Source of the DNA: Acidobacteriaceae bacterium
Lineage (GTDB): Bacteria; Acidobacteriota; Terriglobia; Terriglobales; Acidobacteriaceae
Reading direction: 5' to 3'
DNA length: 40,978 nucleotides
NCBI GenBank assembly: GCA_003166855.1
Contig: PMUM01000347.1
Span: 1-40,978, forward strand
The number at the start of each line of letters is the position of its first letter. The stretch's first letter is position 1. This document shows, in pieces, positions 27,163 through 35,836 of the stretch. Below the pieces are notes generated by a model. The model ran no database searches, was not told the DNA's origin, and saw nothing but the letters and a program-made list of their open reading frames with translations. The position numbers and the translations under genes were made by a program.

Positions 27163-27755
27163 TGTTGCACCCACTTCACTCCACTCTGGTTATAGAGGCG
27201 CCAGCCCCGGACTCTTCCGGTTGTGCCGAAGATGGAAAGGGCTCGCGAACTGTACAAGTCGCCCGGACGAGTCAAATAAATGACTCCACTATTGAAGTTG
27301 CCCAAGTCATCCTGGGCGGAGCCGTCCGGATAGAAAATCAGGCAGTTGGTGCCCACCAGCGCGCAGTTGTTTACCGTGATGGCTGTGGTCCCGGTGCCGA
27401 AGGCGTCAGGACCCGGGTTGGGGAATCCGGCCTGCACCGCGAACTGGATGTCGGGCGGCAAGGTGTAGGTAGCGACCGTGACCGGCGCCGGCGACACCGG
27501 CACGCCCACGCCCCAGTACTGCACCGTGAGGGTTCCGGGCGCCGTGAAAAACACGATGTAGCGCTTGCTCTGAGTAATGGACAGGTTCCTATAGTTGCGC
27601 ATCACCGATAACGTGGTGTCATAGGCCTGGTCCACATGGTTTTCGTTGAACAGAGGCTTCATCGCCATGAACGTGACACCAGCCATGATCAGACCGATGG
27701 AGATGACGATGAGCAACTCCAGCAACGAGAATCCGCGATTTTTACCCGATGTCAT
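27159..27755 (-). CDS. FimT/GspH-type pseudopilin
   Basis: First gene of the operon. ATG 27755 gives MTSGKNRGFSLLELLIVISI: a short basic leader, cleavage G-F, and Glu at +5. The track start at 27821 adds an implausible Arg-rich leader. The 198 aa chain continues with a helix (YDTTLSVMRNYRNLSITQSK) and a GspH-like domain: YIVFFTAPGTLTVQYWG, then CLIFYPDGSAQDDLGNFNSG and LSIFGTTGRVRGWRLY, where the late F-x-x-x-GR-V-R-x-W is characteristic. Stop overlaps the PilV start (ATGA), so translation is coupled. The set FimT-PilV-PilW-PilX is the core of minor pilin loci. Confidence 0.85.
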   Translation of the reverse strand: MTSGKNRGFSLLELLIVISIGLIMAGVTFMAMKPLFNENHVDQAYDTTLSVMRNYRNLSITQSKRYIVFFTAPGTLTVQYWGVGVPVSPAPVTVATYTLPPDIQFAVQAGFPNPGPDAFGTGTTAITVNNCALVGTNCLIFYPDGSAQDDLGNFNSGVIYLTRPGDLYSSRALSIFGTTGRVRGWRLYNQSGVKWVQQ

Positions 27756-27886
27756 AGGTACTCTTTCGGGGGAGGAGAAGCCGCCAGTCGAGCGCGCTCT
27801 CCACCCGTTTACCGGCAACACGGGAAAGATCGCAGTATCCGCGCGGACAAAAGGGCGGGTTCGCGATCTTCTATCGTGTCGTGGTT

Positions 27887-27915
27887 ATCGTAGGAATAGA
27901 TCAGGCGGGCGTCAA
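27887..27915 (-). promoter_or_regulatory. Sigma-70-type promoter for the pseudopilin operon
   Basis: On the minus strand TTGACG (27915-27910) and TACGAT (27892-27887) are separated by exactly 17 bases; each matches the consensus at five and four positions respectively. The predicted start is near 27880, giving a leader of about 125 bases before ATG 27755. The gap between the divergent genes (27756-28082) holds no ORF I would support. Confidence 0.5.
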
Positions 27916-28082
27916 AGCACGAGGGGCCAATGCCGGGGTGTTGGCCTTCCGGGCAGAGATGTGGTTACTGAGGTCACGATTGAGAACACACCAGTTAGCG
28001 TCAGCATAGCCGTGCGAGACCAGTTGGAGCGTGACCCCGGTAACTTGTGGAGGGAACCGCTGGAACCTACGATGGGGCAGGT

Positions 28083-29243
28083 ATGACTCTCTCTGCTCTG
28101 TTAGTGTGCGTTGACGAGGCGCCGGCCCAAGTGCTGCGCCGGGTCCTGGAAGAACTCAGCATTCGAGTTGAGCCTTGTCCGGACTTTGTGCGCGCAGCGA
28201 TACGGCTGGCGCAAGAGCGGTTCGACTTGGTGATTGTCGACGGGAAATCTAACGCCGACGTGATCGCCCTGTTGCGCGATACCCATACCTCGCGGCTGAA
28301 GGACACCACGCTGGCGGTCGCTGTCGTGGCCGGGCAGGAGAGCATCCGCGAGTTGTTCTCGATGGGCGTCAATTTCGTTCTGTACAAACCGATCGCCTAT
28401 GAGCGGGCACTGAGCAGCCTGCGTGCGGCGTGCGAAGTGATGCGCAAGGAGAAGCGCAAGAATGCCCGCGCTACCGTGCATGCGCACGCAACCGCCGACT
28501 ACGCCAACATCGAGCAGGAGAAGGCAACGCTGGTCGATCTGGCGCAAGACGGGATGTGCGTCAGGTTCGGCAAGAGACTTCCGCCCGTCAGCAAAGTGTA
28601 TTTTCAGTTCACGCTGCCAGGACAACGCTCGAATATTCGTTTGTCAGGGCAGGTAGTCTGGCAGGATTGGAGCGGCCTCGCTGGATTGCAGTTTATGGAT
28701 GTGCCCAAGGCCTCGCGCCGCCTGCTGACCGATTATCTCTCGGCCAATGTGCCGAATGACGCGGGGCGACAACAGCTTCCCAACGTTACCGTGGAAATGG
28801 AAGAGCCACTACAACTGGCCATGGTATCGGTTGCCGAGCAAACCCATGGCAAGCCAACCACGCAGAAATCCTCACAGTATTCTGATGCTCAGGCATCGCC
28901 CTTAGGATCGTCCGATGCCGATAACCGGCGCACGCAGGCCCGGTATGCTTGCCGGCTGGGGGCGGAGGTTTACCGCACGGGGTTCGCGGTGCCGCATCAT
29001 TGCTGCCTGACAGATCTCAGTTCGGGTGGCTGCTACCTGGAAGGTGCGATGTCATTTCCGCAAGGTTCGTCGGTTGAGATCGTGGTCCGAACCTACCAAA
29101 TGAAATTGCAGGTGCGGGGGACGGTGCAGGCTTCTCATCCCGGCTATGGATTGGGTGTGGCGTTTGAGTTGAAGACCCGAGATGAACAAGCCAACGTAAA
29201 GAAGTTGACTGACTTCGTGGCGTCGACCACGGAACCTTCCTAG
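28083..29243 (+). CDS. Receiver-like domain protein with two PilZ domains (c-di-GMP effector candidate)
   Basis: ATG 28083 after GGGGCAGG gives 386 aa. Residues 1-120 look like a response-regulator receiver: LLVCVDEAP with the acidic pair, FDLVIVDGK with the phospho-acceptor Asp, and NFVLYKPIAY with the conserved Lys-Pro. Two PilZ domains follow. The first (about 130-230) has RKNAR (RxxxR) but DLAQDG in place of DxSxxG, so c-di-GMP binding is doubtful. The second (about 285-380) has a full set: NRRTQAR and DLSSGG. The cytoplasmic protein could pass a phosphorylation or c-di-GMP signal to pili or polysaccharide synthesis; it is divergent from the pseudopilin operon. No histidine kinase lies nearby. 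Confidence 0.85.
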   Translation: MTLSALLVCVDEAPAQVLRRVLEELSIRVEPCPDFVRAAIRLAQERFDLVIVDGKSNADVIALLRDTHTSRLKDTTLAVAVVAGQESIRELFSMGVNFVLYKPIAYERALSSLRAACEVMRKEKRKNARATVHAHATADYANIEQEKATLVDLAQDGMCVRFGKRLPPVSKVYFQFTLPGQRSNIRLSGQVVWQDWSGLAGLQFMDVPKASRRLLTDYLSANVPNDAGRQQLPNVTVEMEEPLQLAMVSVAEQTHGKPTTQKSSQYSDAQASPLGSSDADNRRTQARYACRLGAEVYRTGFAVPHHCCLTDLSSGGCYLEGAMSFPQGSSVEIVVRTYQMKLQVRGTVQASHPGYGLGVAFELKTRDEQANVKKLTDFVASTTEPS

Positions 29244-29282
29244 CACGTCGCTCACCTCTGCACGGTTCCAGCGTCCATATTT

Positions 29283-29419
29283 TCATGCGGAACTTGTCGC
29301 TTCGTGTATTCGTTCGGAGCGGCCGAAGGATTCTTGCTCGATCGGGTCAATCCAAAATGGAAGGACGCGTACTTTCAACGGATGCTCTCGACCGACTCCT
29401 ATTTCGAGATCACGAAGTA
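29283..29419 (+). pseudogene. C-terminal remnant of an unidentified protein gene
   Basis: In the gap after the PilZ gene, one plus-strand frame without a start reads FVYSFGAAEGFLLDRVNPKW and continues KDAYFQRMLSTDSYFEITK before a TAG at 29417-29419. It resembles the conserved end of a longer enzyme more than random sequence. The 5' part is missing, so this is probably the remains of a deleted gene. I cannot name the family with confidence. Confidence 0.35.
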
Positions 29420-29423
29420 GCGG

Positions 29424-30376
<953 letters not shown>

Positions 30377-30380
<4 letters not shown>

Positions 30381-31783
30381 GCCTTTTTGCCGTTCTTCAA
30401 GACCGGCGCCGACACGCCGTCGGGATGAGCGGCGACGCGGCCCACGCTGTAATAGGTGAATCCCTGAGCGGCCATGATTTCGGGATCATACAAGTTGCGC
30501 CCGTCGATCACGATGGGATACTTGAGTTCCTGGCGCAGGCGGTTGAGATCGAGGTTGGCGAATTCCTCCCATTCGGTGAGGATGAGCAGGGCATCCGCGT
30601 TGTGGGCGGCTTCGTAGGCAGAGTTGGCGTACGTCACTCCGGATGGCAGCACTTCGCGAGCACGCTCCATGGCGGCGGGATCGTAGGCCGTAATCTTGCT
30701 GCCTTCCTGCAAGAGAGCCTGCACCAGAAAGAGCGCGGGAGATTCGCGGATGTCGTCGGTGCCACCTTTGAAGGCGAGGCCGAGCACGCCGAGATGTTTG
30801 CCGCGCAGGGTCCAGAGCGCGCTGTGCACCTTGCGCAGAAAGCGCTGGCGCTGATCTTCATTGATGCGCATCACTTCATCGAGCAGGCGGAAGTCGTAGC
30901 CGCTCTCGCGCGCTACCGCGCGAAATGCCATCACATCCTTGGGGAAGCAGGATCCGCCGTAGCCGATGCCCGGGTTCAGAAACCTGGGGCCGATGCGTGA
31001 ATCGGTTCCGACGCCGTGGACCACCTGGTTCACATCGGCGCCCACCGATTCGCAAACGGAGGCCACTGCGTTGATGAAGGAAATCTTCATGGCGAGATAG
31101 GCGTTGGAGGCGTGCTTGATCAACTCCGCGCTCTTAGTGCTGGTCACGATGACCGGAGGAGGAATCGAAGCCCGGTCCGGTTGGGGGATGGCGTCGCTGC
31201 GCTGGTAGTAGCTGCCGTTGGTCAGAGGCGCGTAGACTTCGCGCAAGACTTCGGCGGAGCGATCGCTGTCGCAGCCGATGACGATGCGATCGGGAAACAG
31301 GAAGTCCGTGACGGCCGTGCCTTCGCGCAGGAACTCGGGATTCGAGGCAACGTCGAATGATTCGGGTTCACTGCCAGTACGCAGGATGATCCTGCGCACC
31401 CACTCGCTTGTGTAAACGGGAACTGTGCTCTTTTCGACGACGACCTTGTAGCCATTGATACCGCCGGAAATTTCGCGGGCCACCGATTCCACGTAGGACA
31501 AATCCGCCTCTCCACTCTCGGTGGGCGGAGTGCCGACGGCCACAAAGATGACCGAACAGAGGGCGACTGCTTCCTTGAGATCGTCGGAAAAGGTCAGTCG
31601 CTGACCACGGTGACGTCCCAGAAGCTCCGGCAGAAAATTTTCGTGGATGGGAACCTGGCCATTGCGCAGGGCGGCCAGCTTCTGTTGATCATTGTCCACC
31701 AGGATGACGTCGTGTCCCAGGTCGGCAAAACAAGCGCCCGCCACCAGTCCTACGTATCCTGAACCTACAACCGCAATTCGCAT
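30377..31783 (-). CDS. ugd: UDP-glucose 6-dehydrogenase
   Basis: Oxidises UDP-glucose to UDP-glucuronate with two NAD+. ATG 31783 ([20 protein letters not shown]) gives 468 aa, the usual bacterial size, with the Rossmann motif GSGYVG directly at the start; the track's GTG 31798 adds only five residues. Visible: the FVAVGTPP loop, [26 protein letters not shown], the [12 protein letters not shown] central helix and the catalytic cysteine in [14 protein letters not shown]. The C-terminal nucleotide-binding half contains [17 protein letters not shown] and ends with [12 protein letters not shown]. Supplies the decarboxylase encoded next, with which it overlaps by 4 nt. Confidence 0.95.
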
Positions 31784-32093
31784 CAGCGTATCCCTCACGA
31801 GGATCGAACTATAGTACCGGGTGACTCCAGTGCGCGCTGCATTTCAATGGCTCGTTCTGATTTTACAAATTCTGGAGTCCACTTTGGGTGTCCGGGCTGG
31901 AAAACTTGCACTGGCCGTTGAGAGGCCACCAAAACGGGAATCGCTCGTCGCATGGCTAACGGTCCGTCTAGCAAACGGATGGTCGAGGGCCGGGCCTTCG
32001 CAGTTCGCGTTTGGTGTTGACATCCCTGAGGATTCGCGCAAAACTCCGCTTGATGACGCAGGGCCTGCGCTTTGTGAACAGCTGGGCCCGAGT

Positions 32094-33461
32094 ATGCCTC
32101 ACTACCCCATGTCGCAGCCGGAATCGTTCGGAGCACCACCATCCTGGGATCAGAAATCGCCTGACGAGGCGCGCGATCCTGCCTCGGTGGAATACTCCAG
32201 CGACGTGACGGAAGTGGCCAGAGCACTCGCGGCCCATGGGGGTGGAGCGGCATCTCTCGATCTGGCCCTCGACTTGGTCCTGAATGAGGTGGTCGAGCAG
32301 GCCCGGTCGGCGACGGGAGCGAAGGGGGCGGCGATTGCGTTCGCGAAAGGAAATGAGATGGTGTGTCGCGCCACCACTGGCGATGCTCCTGAGCTGGGGG
32401 TTCGGCTCGAGACCACCACAGGCCTCTCGGGCGCATGCCTGCAAACGGGCACGGTCCAACAATGTAGCGACACCGAAACCGACCCGCGTGTGGACGCCGA
32501 GGATTGCCGGACTCTGGGCGTACGATCGATTCTGATGGTGCCCCTCAGCGAAGGGAACGAGACGTTTGGGGTGTTTGAAGTGTTTTCTTCGCGGCCCAAC
32601 GCGTTTGGGGATCGGGATGTGAACACGCTGCTCGCTCTGGCGCCCCGGGTGGTCACGAACAAGAAGGGTGCCGAGGGTGTCGCTGCTGTGATTCGGAATT
32701 CGGGCGAAACGTCGCGCTCGTCGCCCTCGGTCACACAGAAGGCGTTGCTCGAAGATGACCAAGTCGAGCCACTTGATGCCGCGAATTTGAGCGAAGAGGC
32801 ACCGCCGAGACGAAAAGAAGTCTGGACATCCATTCTGGGTGTTCTTGTGATTTTAGTCGCGGTAATACTCGGACTCGCGCTTGGATGGCGGGCGGGTGTC
32901 GGCTGGAGTGTGCAAGGAACCGGGCAGCAGCGCGCAGGAGCTTCGTCCACTAGAAGCTCAAAGCGCGGGCCGGATTCATCAGTAGCGCAGAAGCCAGCAC
33001 CGGTTGTCAGCGCGGCGACGAGCCAGAGTAATTCCGTGTCGCAGACCAGGCCGGCGAATGTCGCAACTTCGGCGGAACCGCCGGTGGGCGGGTTGCAGGT
33101 CACTCAAAATGGCAAGGTCATTTACCGTTCGCTGCCTGCCGGCCGGGATGCGACGACCGCAAAGCGTGCCGATGCGCATGGAGCAGAGGACGGTTCAGCG
33201 ACGCGACTGATTCATCGAGTGGAGCCCGTGTATCCGCCTGAAGCAAGGGCCCAACAGATTCAGGGTGCGGTGACGTTGGATGTTCAAATCGGAGAAGAGG
33301 GAGCGGTCCACAACATCGTGGTAGTGGAAGGAAATCCGGTGCTGGCCGACGCGGCGGTGCAGGCCGTGCGGCAGTGGAGGTATCGGCCCTACTCTGTGGA
33401 CGGGCGTCCAGTGGAAATGCAGACGCGAGTCACCATCCGTTTCACGCTTCCACCTACCTAA
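32094..33461 (+). CDS. GAF domain - transmembrane - TonB C-terminal domain fusion protein
   Basis: Preferred start is ATG 32094 (455 aa): a TTGACA hexamer at 32017-32022 lies 70 bases upstream and the earlier frame is unlike protein, though no good ribosome site is seen. Order: GAF domain (about 45-205: SLDLALDLVLNEVVEQARSA, LSGACLQTGTVQQCSDTETD, LGVRSILMVPLSEGNETFGV), a charged linker, one transmembrane helix (SILGVLVILVAVILGLALGW, about 242-261), a Ser/Pro/Ala-rich periplasmic span, and a TonB-C domain (about 370-455: RVEPVYPPEARAQQIQGAVT, then VRQWRYRPYSVDGRPV). The layout could connect a cytoplasmic ligand signal to the periplasm. No ExbB/ExbD partner is nearby. Function unknown; divergent from ugd. 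Confidence 0.8.
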   Translation: MPHYPMSQPESFGAPPSWDQKSPDEARDPASVEYSSDVTEVARALAAHGGGAASLDLALDLVLNEVVEQARSATGAKGAAIAFAKGNEMVCRATTGDAPELGVRLETTTGLSGACLQTGTVQQCSDTETDPRVDAEDCRTLGVRSILMVPLSEGNETFGVFEVFSSRPNAFGDRDVNTLLALAPRVVTNKKGAEGVAAVIRNSGETSRSSPSVTQKALLEDDQVEPLDAANLSEEAPPRRKEVWTSILGVLVILVAVILGLALGWRAGVGWSVQGTGQQRAGASSTRSSKRGPDSSVAQKPAPVVSAATSQSNSVSQTRPANVATSAEPPVGGLQVTQNGKVIYRSLPAGRDATTAKRADAHGAEDGSATRLIHRVEPVYPPEARAQQIQGAVTLDVQIGEEGAVHNIVVVEGNPVLADAAVQAVRQWRYRPYSVDGRPVEMQTRVTIRFTLPPT

Positions 33462-33700
33462 GATGCGGATCCGTGAAACACTTCTCCCAACTTATGCCGA
33501 TGCGTTACGAAACGCCTTTACTGCAAAATCAATCTCTAACAGCGAGGCAGGCGCCTGTGTGGAAGCACTGTGAGCCTCATTGTGAGGGCGTGTCAAGATG
33601 AAGGTTCTTGCATAGAAGTTGAGCCCAGAACGTGGGGAAGGGTGCTCGGTCCGAAGCCATTCGGAGAAGCCGGCAAAGGTGCTAGAGTCTTTCTTCTCTA

Positions 33701-33730
33701 TTGAAAACAAGCCATTTGGCCTCATATAAG
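33701..33730 (+). promoter_or_regulatory. Sigma-70-type promoter candidate for the EPS operon
   Basis: TTGAAA (33701-33706) and TATAAG (33725-33730) are 18 bases apart, each matching the consensus at five of six positions or nearly so. It lies about 235 bases before the first gene. I saw no sigma-54-type GG-N10-GC element that would compete. Confidence 0.42.
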
Positions 33731-33758
33731 TCTTTTGTCACCAGCACTTTCTTCCCAT

Positions 33759-33772
33759 TGCAAGAACTTGCA
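33759..33772. repeat. Palindrome TGCAAG-AA-CTTGCA downstream of EPS promoter
   Basis: Perfect 6-2-6 inverted repeat about 22 bases after the predicted transcription start. Position and symmetry fit a repressor operator; the product of the lone Fis-type HTH gene in the operon is one candidate binder. It could also be a small RNA hairpin, though a two-base loop is too tight. Confidence 0.4.
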
Positions 33773-33965
33773 GGAATCGATAGATTGACCTCACTTGATG
33801 TTCGATTGCGCCGATGTTTTGGCGATTTCACTGGTTGTATTTAACCCCCCCCTTAACCGAAGCCGCAAGCGAATGGGTTCTCGCTTGTCCACGATCAAAT
33901 CAACGCACAGTCCGCGTCCGTGGGATTTCTGTCGAAACCACGAATGTGACTGAGAGGGCGGAGCC

Positions 33966-34523
33966 ATGAACGGAGATGCGCGAATGGCAGTGATCGATGT
34001 GCCGATCGAAGGCAGCACGGTCCTGGACCAAACGCGCTGGTACGCCGTTCGGACCCGTTCCCGCCATGAAAAGCTGGTGGCCCGGCAGTTGGAGAGCCAG
34101 GGCATCCAGTCCTTCCTTCCGGTCATCACCAAAATCAGCAACTGGAGCGATCGGCGCAAGGAAGTTGAACTGCCGTTGTTTTCCGGGTATGCGTTTGTCC
34201 GTTTGGATCATGCGTCGGGCGATCGGGTGCGAGTGCTGCAGACGCAGGGCGTAGTGAATTTTGTTGGAGTGCAAGGCTCTGGAGTTCCGATCCCCGATCA
34301 GGAGATCGAGAACATCAACATTCTTCTTGAAAGCAAAGTGACATACCAGGAACGACCGTACCTGCAGGTGGGGCAGCGGGTGCGGGTTTGCGGCGGGGCG
34401 CTGGATGGAGTTGAAGGCATCCTGGCCGCAGAGAATAGCGATCGCAGTCTGGTGATCTCGGTAGGGTTGATTCAGAGATCGATTAGCGTGCGAGTGGCCG
34501 GCTACAACGTAGAACCGATTTAG
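33966..34523 (+). CDS. NusG-like transcription antiterminator (UpxY/RfaH type)
   Basis: A 185 aa NusG paralogue dedicated to a polysaccharide operon. The N-terminal NGN domain begins TRWYAVRTRSRHEKLVARQL (about 23-42) and includes QSFLPVITKISNWSDRRKEV and LPLFSGYAFVRLD. The C-terminal KOW segment is LQVGQRVRVCGGALDGVEGI (about 134-153). General NusG sits with ribosomal-protein genes; a copy leading an EPS operon is expected to bind RNA polymerase early and suppress termination across the long transcript. I could not find an RfaH-type ops element in the leader, so the recruitment signal is probably different. Start ATG 33966 follows GGGCGGAG. Confidence 0.88.
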   Translation: MNGDARMAVIDVPIEGSTVLDQTRWYAVRTRSRHEKLVARQLESQGIQSFLPVITKISNWSDRRKEVELPLFSGYAFVRLDHASGDRVRVLQTQGVVNFVGVQGSGVPIPDQEIENINILLESKVTYQERPYLQVGQRVRVCGGALDGVEGILAAENSDRSLVISVGLIQRSISVRVAGYNVEPI

Positions 34524-34589
34524 TACTTTTCTCCCCTTCTTAGGAACTGAGTTCAAACCAAGATCAAAAGTTGTTGCGAGGTGGACTTT

Positions 34590-34907
34590 ATGAACGAGAC
34601 GCAAATGAAAACCAGCAAGATCGAATCCCAGCATGTGACGGCGAAGGCATCGCGGAACGACAACGGCGCGTTTGATCAGGCGCAAGGGAATCCGCCGTCG
34701 TTGCGGAGCCTTCGCGTGGAAGCTGAGATTTATGCCATCAGCCGAACTCTGGAATACACGGGTTGGAACCGCAGGCGCGCGGCACAACTGCTCTCCATCA
34801 GCTATCGCGGGATTCTTTACAAGATCCGCCAGCACAACCTGACGCCGCGTCCACGCGGGCAGCAGGAGCCGGTCGGAGAGATTCTGAAGGCAGAATCGCA
34901 GGGTTGA
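34590..34907 (+). CDS. Stand-alone Fis-type helix-turn-helix protein
   Basis: ATG 34590 after GAGGTGG gives 105 aa. Residues 1-50 are polar and low in pattern; residues about 50-88 form a Fis/NtrC-C-terminal-type HTH: EAEIYAISRTLEYTGWNRRR, then AAQLLSISYRGILYKIRQHN. In NtrC-like activators this helix pair is the DNA-binding end, but the AAA+ and receiver domains are absent, so it cannot activate sigma-54 polymerase on its own. Second gene of the EPS operon, directly after the NusG-like gene; probably a local DNA-binding regulator. Confidence 0.82.
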   Translation: MNETQMKTSKIESQHVTAKASRNDNGAFDQAQGNPPSLRSLRVEAEIYAISRTLEYTGWNRRRAAQLLSISYRGILYKIRQHNLTPRPRGQQEPVGEILKAESQG

Positions 34908-35042
34908 GCTGGCGGGCCCGGGGTGCGGTTGTCCATGATATGGATTGGACCGCACGAAGGGTTGCTGGTTCCCATGAGGTTTCGCCAAGATTCATCCCCG
35001 CTCGGTATTGGGGTGCTGTTTTATCCAGTTGGAGGATTCGCA

Positions 35043-35777
35043 ATGATGAAGCGTTTCGTGTCACCAATACGATTGTCTGCAGTGCTTCTGGCTACAGCTG
35101 CAGTTTGCGCGGCGCAGGCCCCAGCTGCAAACCTGGCTTCGACCTCGGCTTCGGCTGCGACTGTGGCCGACGCCACCAAGCCTGCAAACCCTCCAGGATT
35201 TCAGCAGCGCAGCCCGCGCTACCGGATCCAGGCCGGCGATACTTTCGACCTCACTTTTGATTTGAGCCCCGAGTTTAACCAGTTGGCGGTCGCGGTGCAG
35301 CCCGATGGCTTTGTCACGCTGCGGGGAGTCGGAGACCTGAAAGTCGCCGGCCAGACCGTTCCGGACTTGACGGACACTCTGCGCACGGCGTACTCGAAGA
35401 TCCTCAACGATCCTGCGATCTCGGTCGTTCTGAAGGATTTCGAAAAGCCCTACTTCGTGGCCGGCGGACAAGTGGCCAAGCCCGGCAAGTACGACATGCA
35501 CGGGCAGGTCACGCTGACCCAGGCGATCGAGATTGCCGGAGGCTTTCAGTCAAGCGCAAAGCACTCGCAGGTCATGCTGTTTCGCCGGGTGGATGACCAA
35601 TGGACCGAGGCGAAGCTGATCGATGTGAAAAAGATGGAGAAGAACGGAAACTTGAGAGAGGATCCCTTCCTCCATCCCGGAGACATGGTGATCGTCCCGA
35701 AGAATACGATGTCAAAAATCGACCGGTTTATTCCGAACTTGAGCATGGGTAGTTATCTTCCGCTGACAATTCCGTAG
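35043..35777 (+). CDS. Polysaccharide export protein, Wza/Poly_export family with SLBB domain
   Basis: ATG 35043, seven bases after GGAGG, gives 244 aa; the track start at 34923 is upstream of it. Signal peptide MMKRFVSPIRLSAVLLATAA ends near CAAQA. The poly-export domain is RYRIQAGDTFDLTFDLSPEF, then VAVQPDGFVTLRGVGDLKVA and QTVPDLTDTLRTAYSKIL; an SLBB domain follows (PYFVAGGQVAKPGKYDMHGQ, TLTQAIEIAGGF). At 244 aa it is shorter than Escherichia coli Wza and lacks a clear lipobox, resembling the short export proteins of exosortase-type EPS loci. Forms the outer-membrane or periplasmic exit for the polymer. Confidence 0.9.
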   Translation: MMKRFVSPIRLSAVLLATAAVCAAQAPAANLASTSASAATVADATKPANPPGFQQRSPRYRIQAGDTFDLTFDLSPEFNQLAVAVQPDGFVTLRGVGDLKVAGQTVPDLTDTLRTAYSKILNDPAISVVLKDFEKPYFVAGGQVAKPGKYDMHGQVTLTQAIEIAGGFQSSAKHSQVMLFRRVDDQWTEAKLIDVKKMEKNGNLREDPFLHPGDMVIVPKNTMSKIDRFIPNLSMGSYLPLTIP

Positions 35778-35836
35778 GGGCCCTGGAATGGCTCGTTTGA
35801 TGCGTCCGGATTACGAAAGAACATAACGGAGATTAT

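Larger units (their letters stand above)
33462..33965. other. Gene-free leader region of the EPS operon (504 bases)
   Basis: No ORF is supported. It contains the promoter candidate at 33701-33730, the palindrome at 33759-33772, and a run of C at about 33846-33852 before the ribosome site. A transcript from that promoter would have a leader of about 230 bases, long enough to act as a loading site for the NusG-like protein encoded first. Confidence 0.5.

Noticed and set aside
31821-32093. N-terminal extension of the GAF-TonB protein as given in the ORF track
   Set aside because: The translated extension has no domain or signal character, and a TTGACA promoter element lies inside it; ATG 32094 is preferred.
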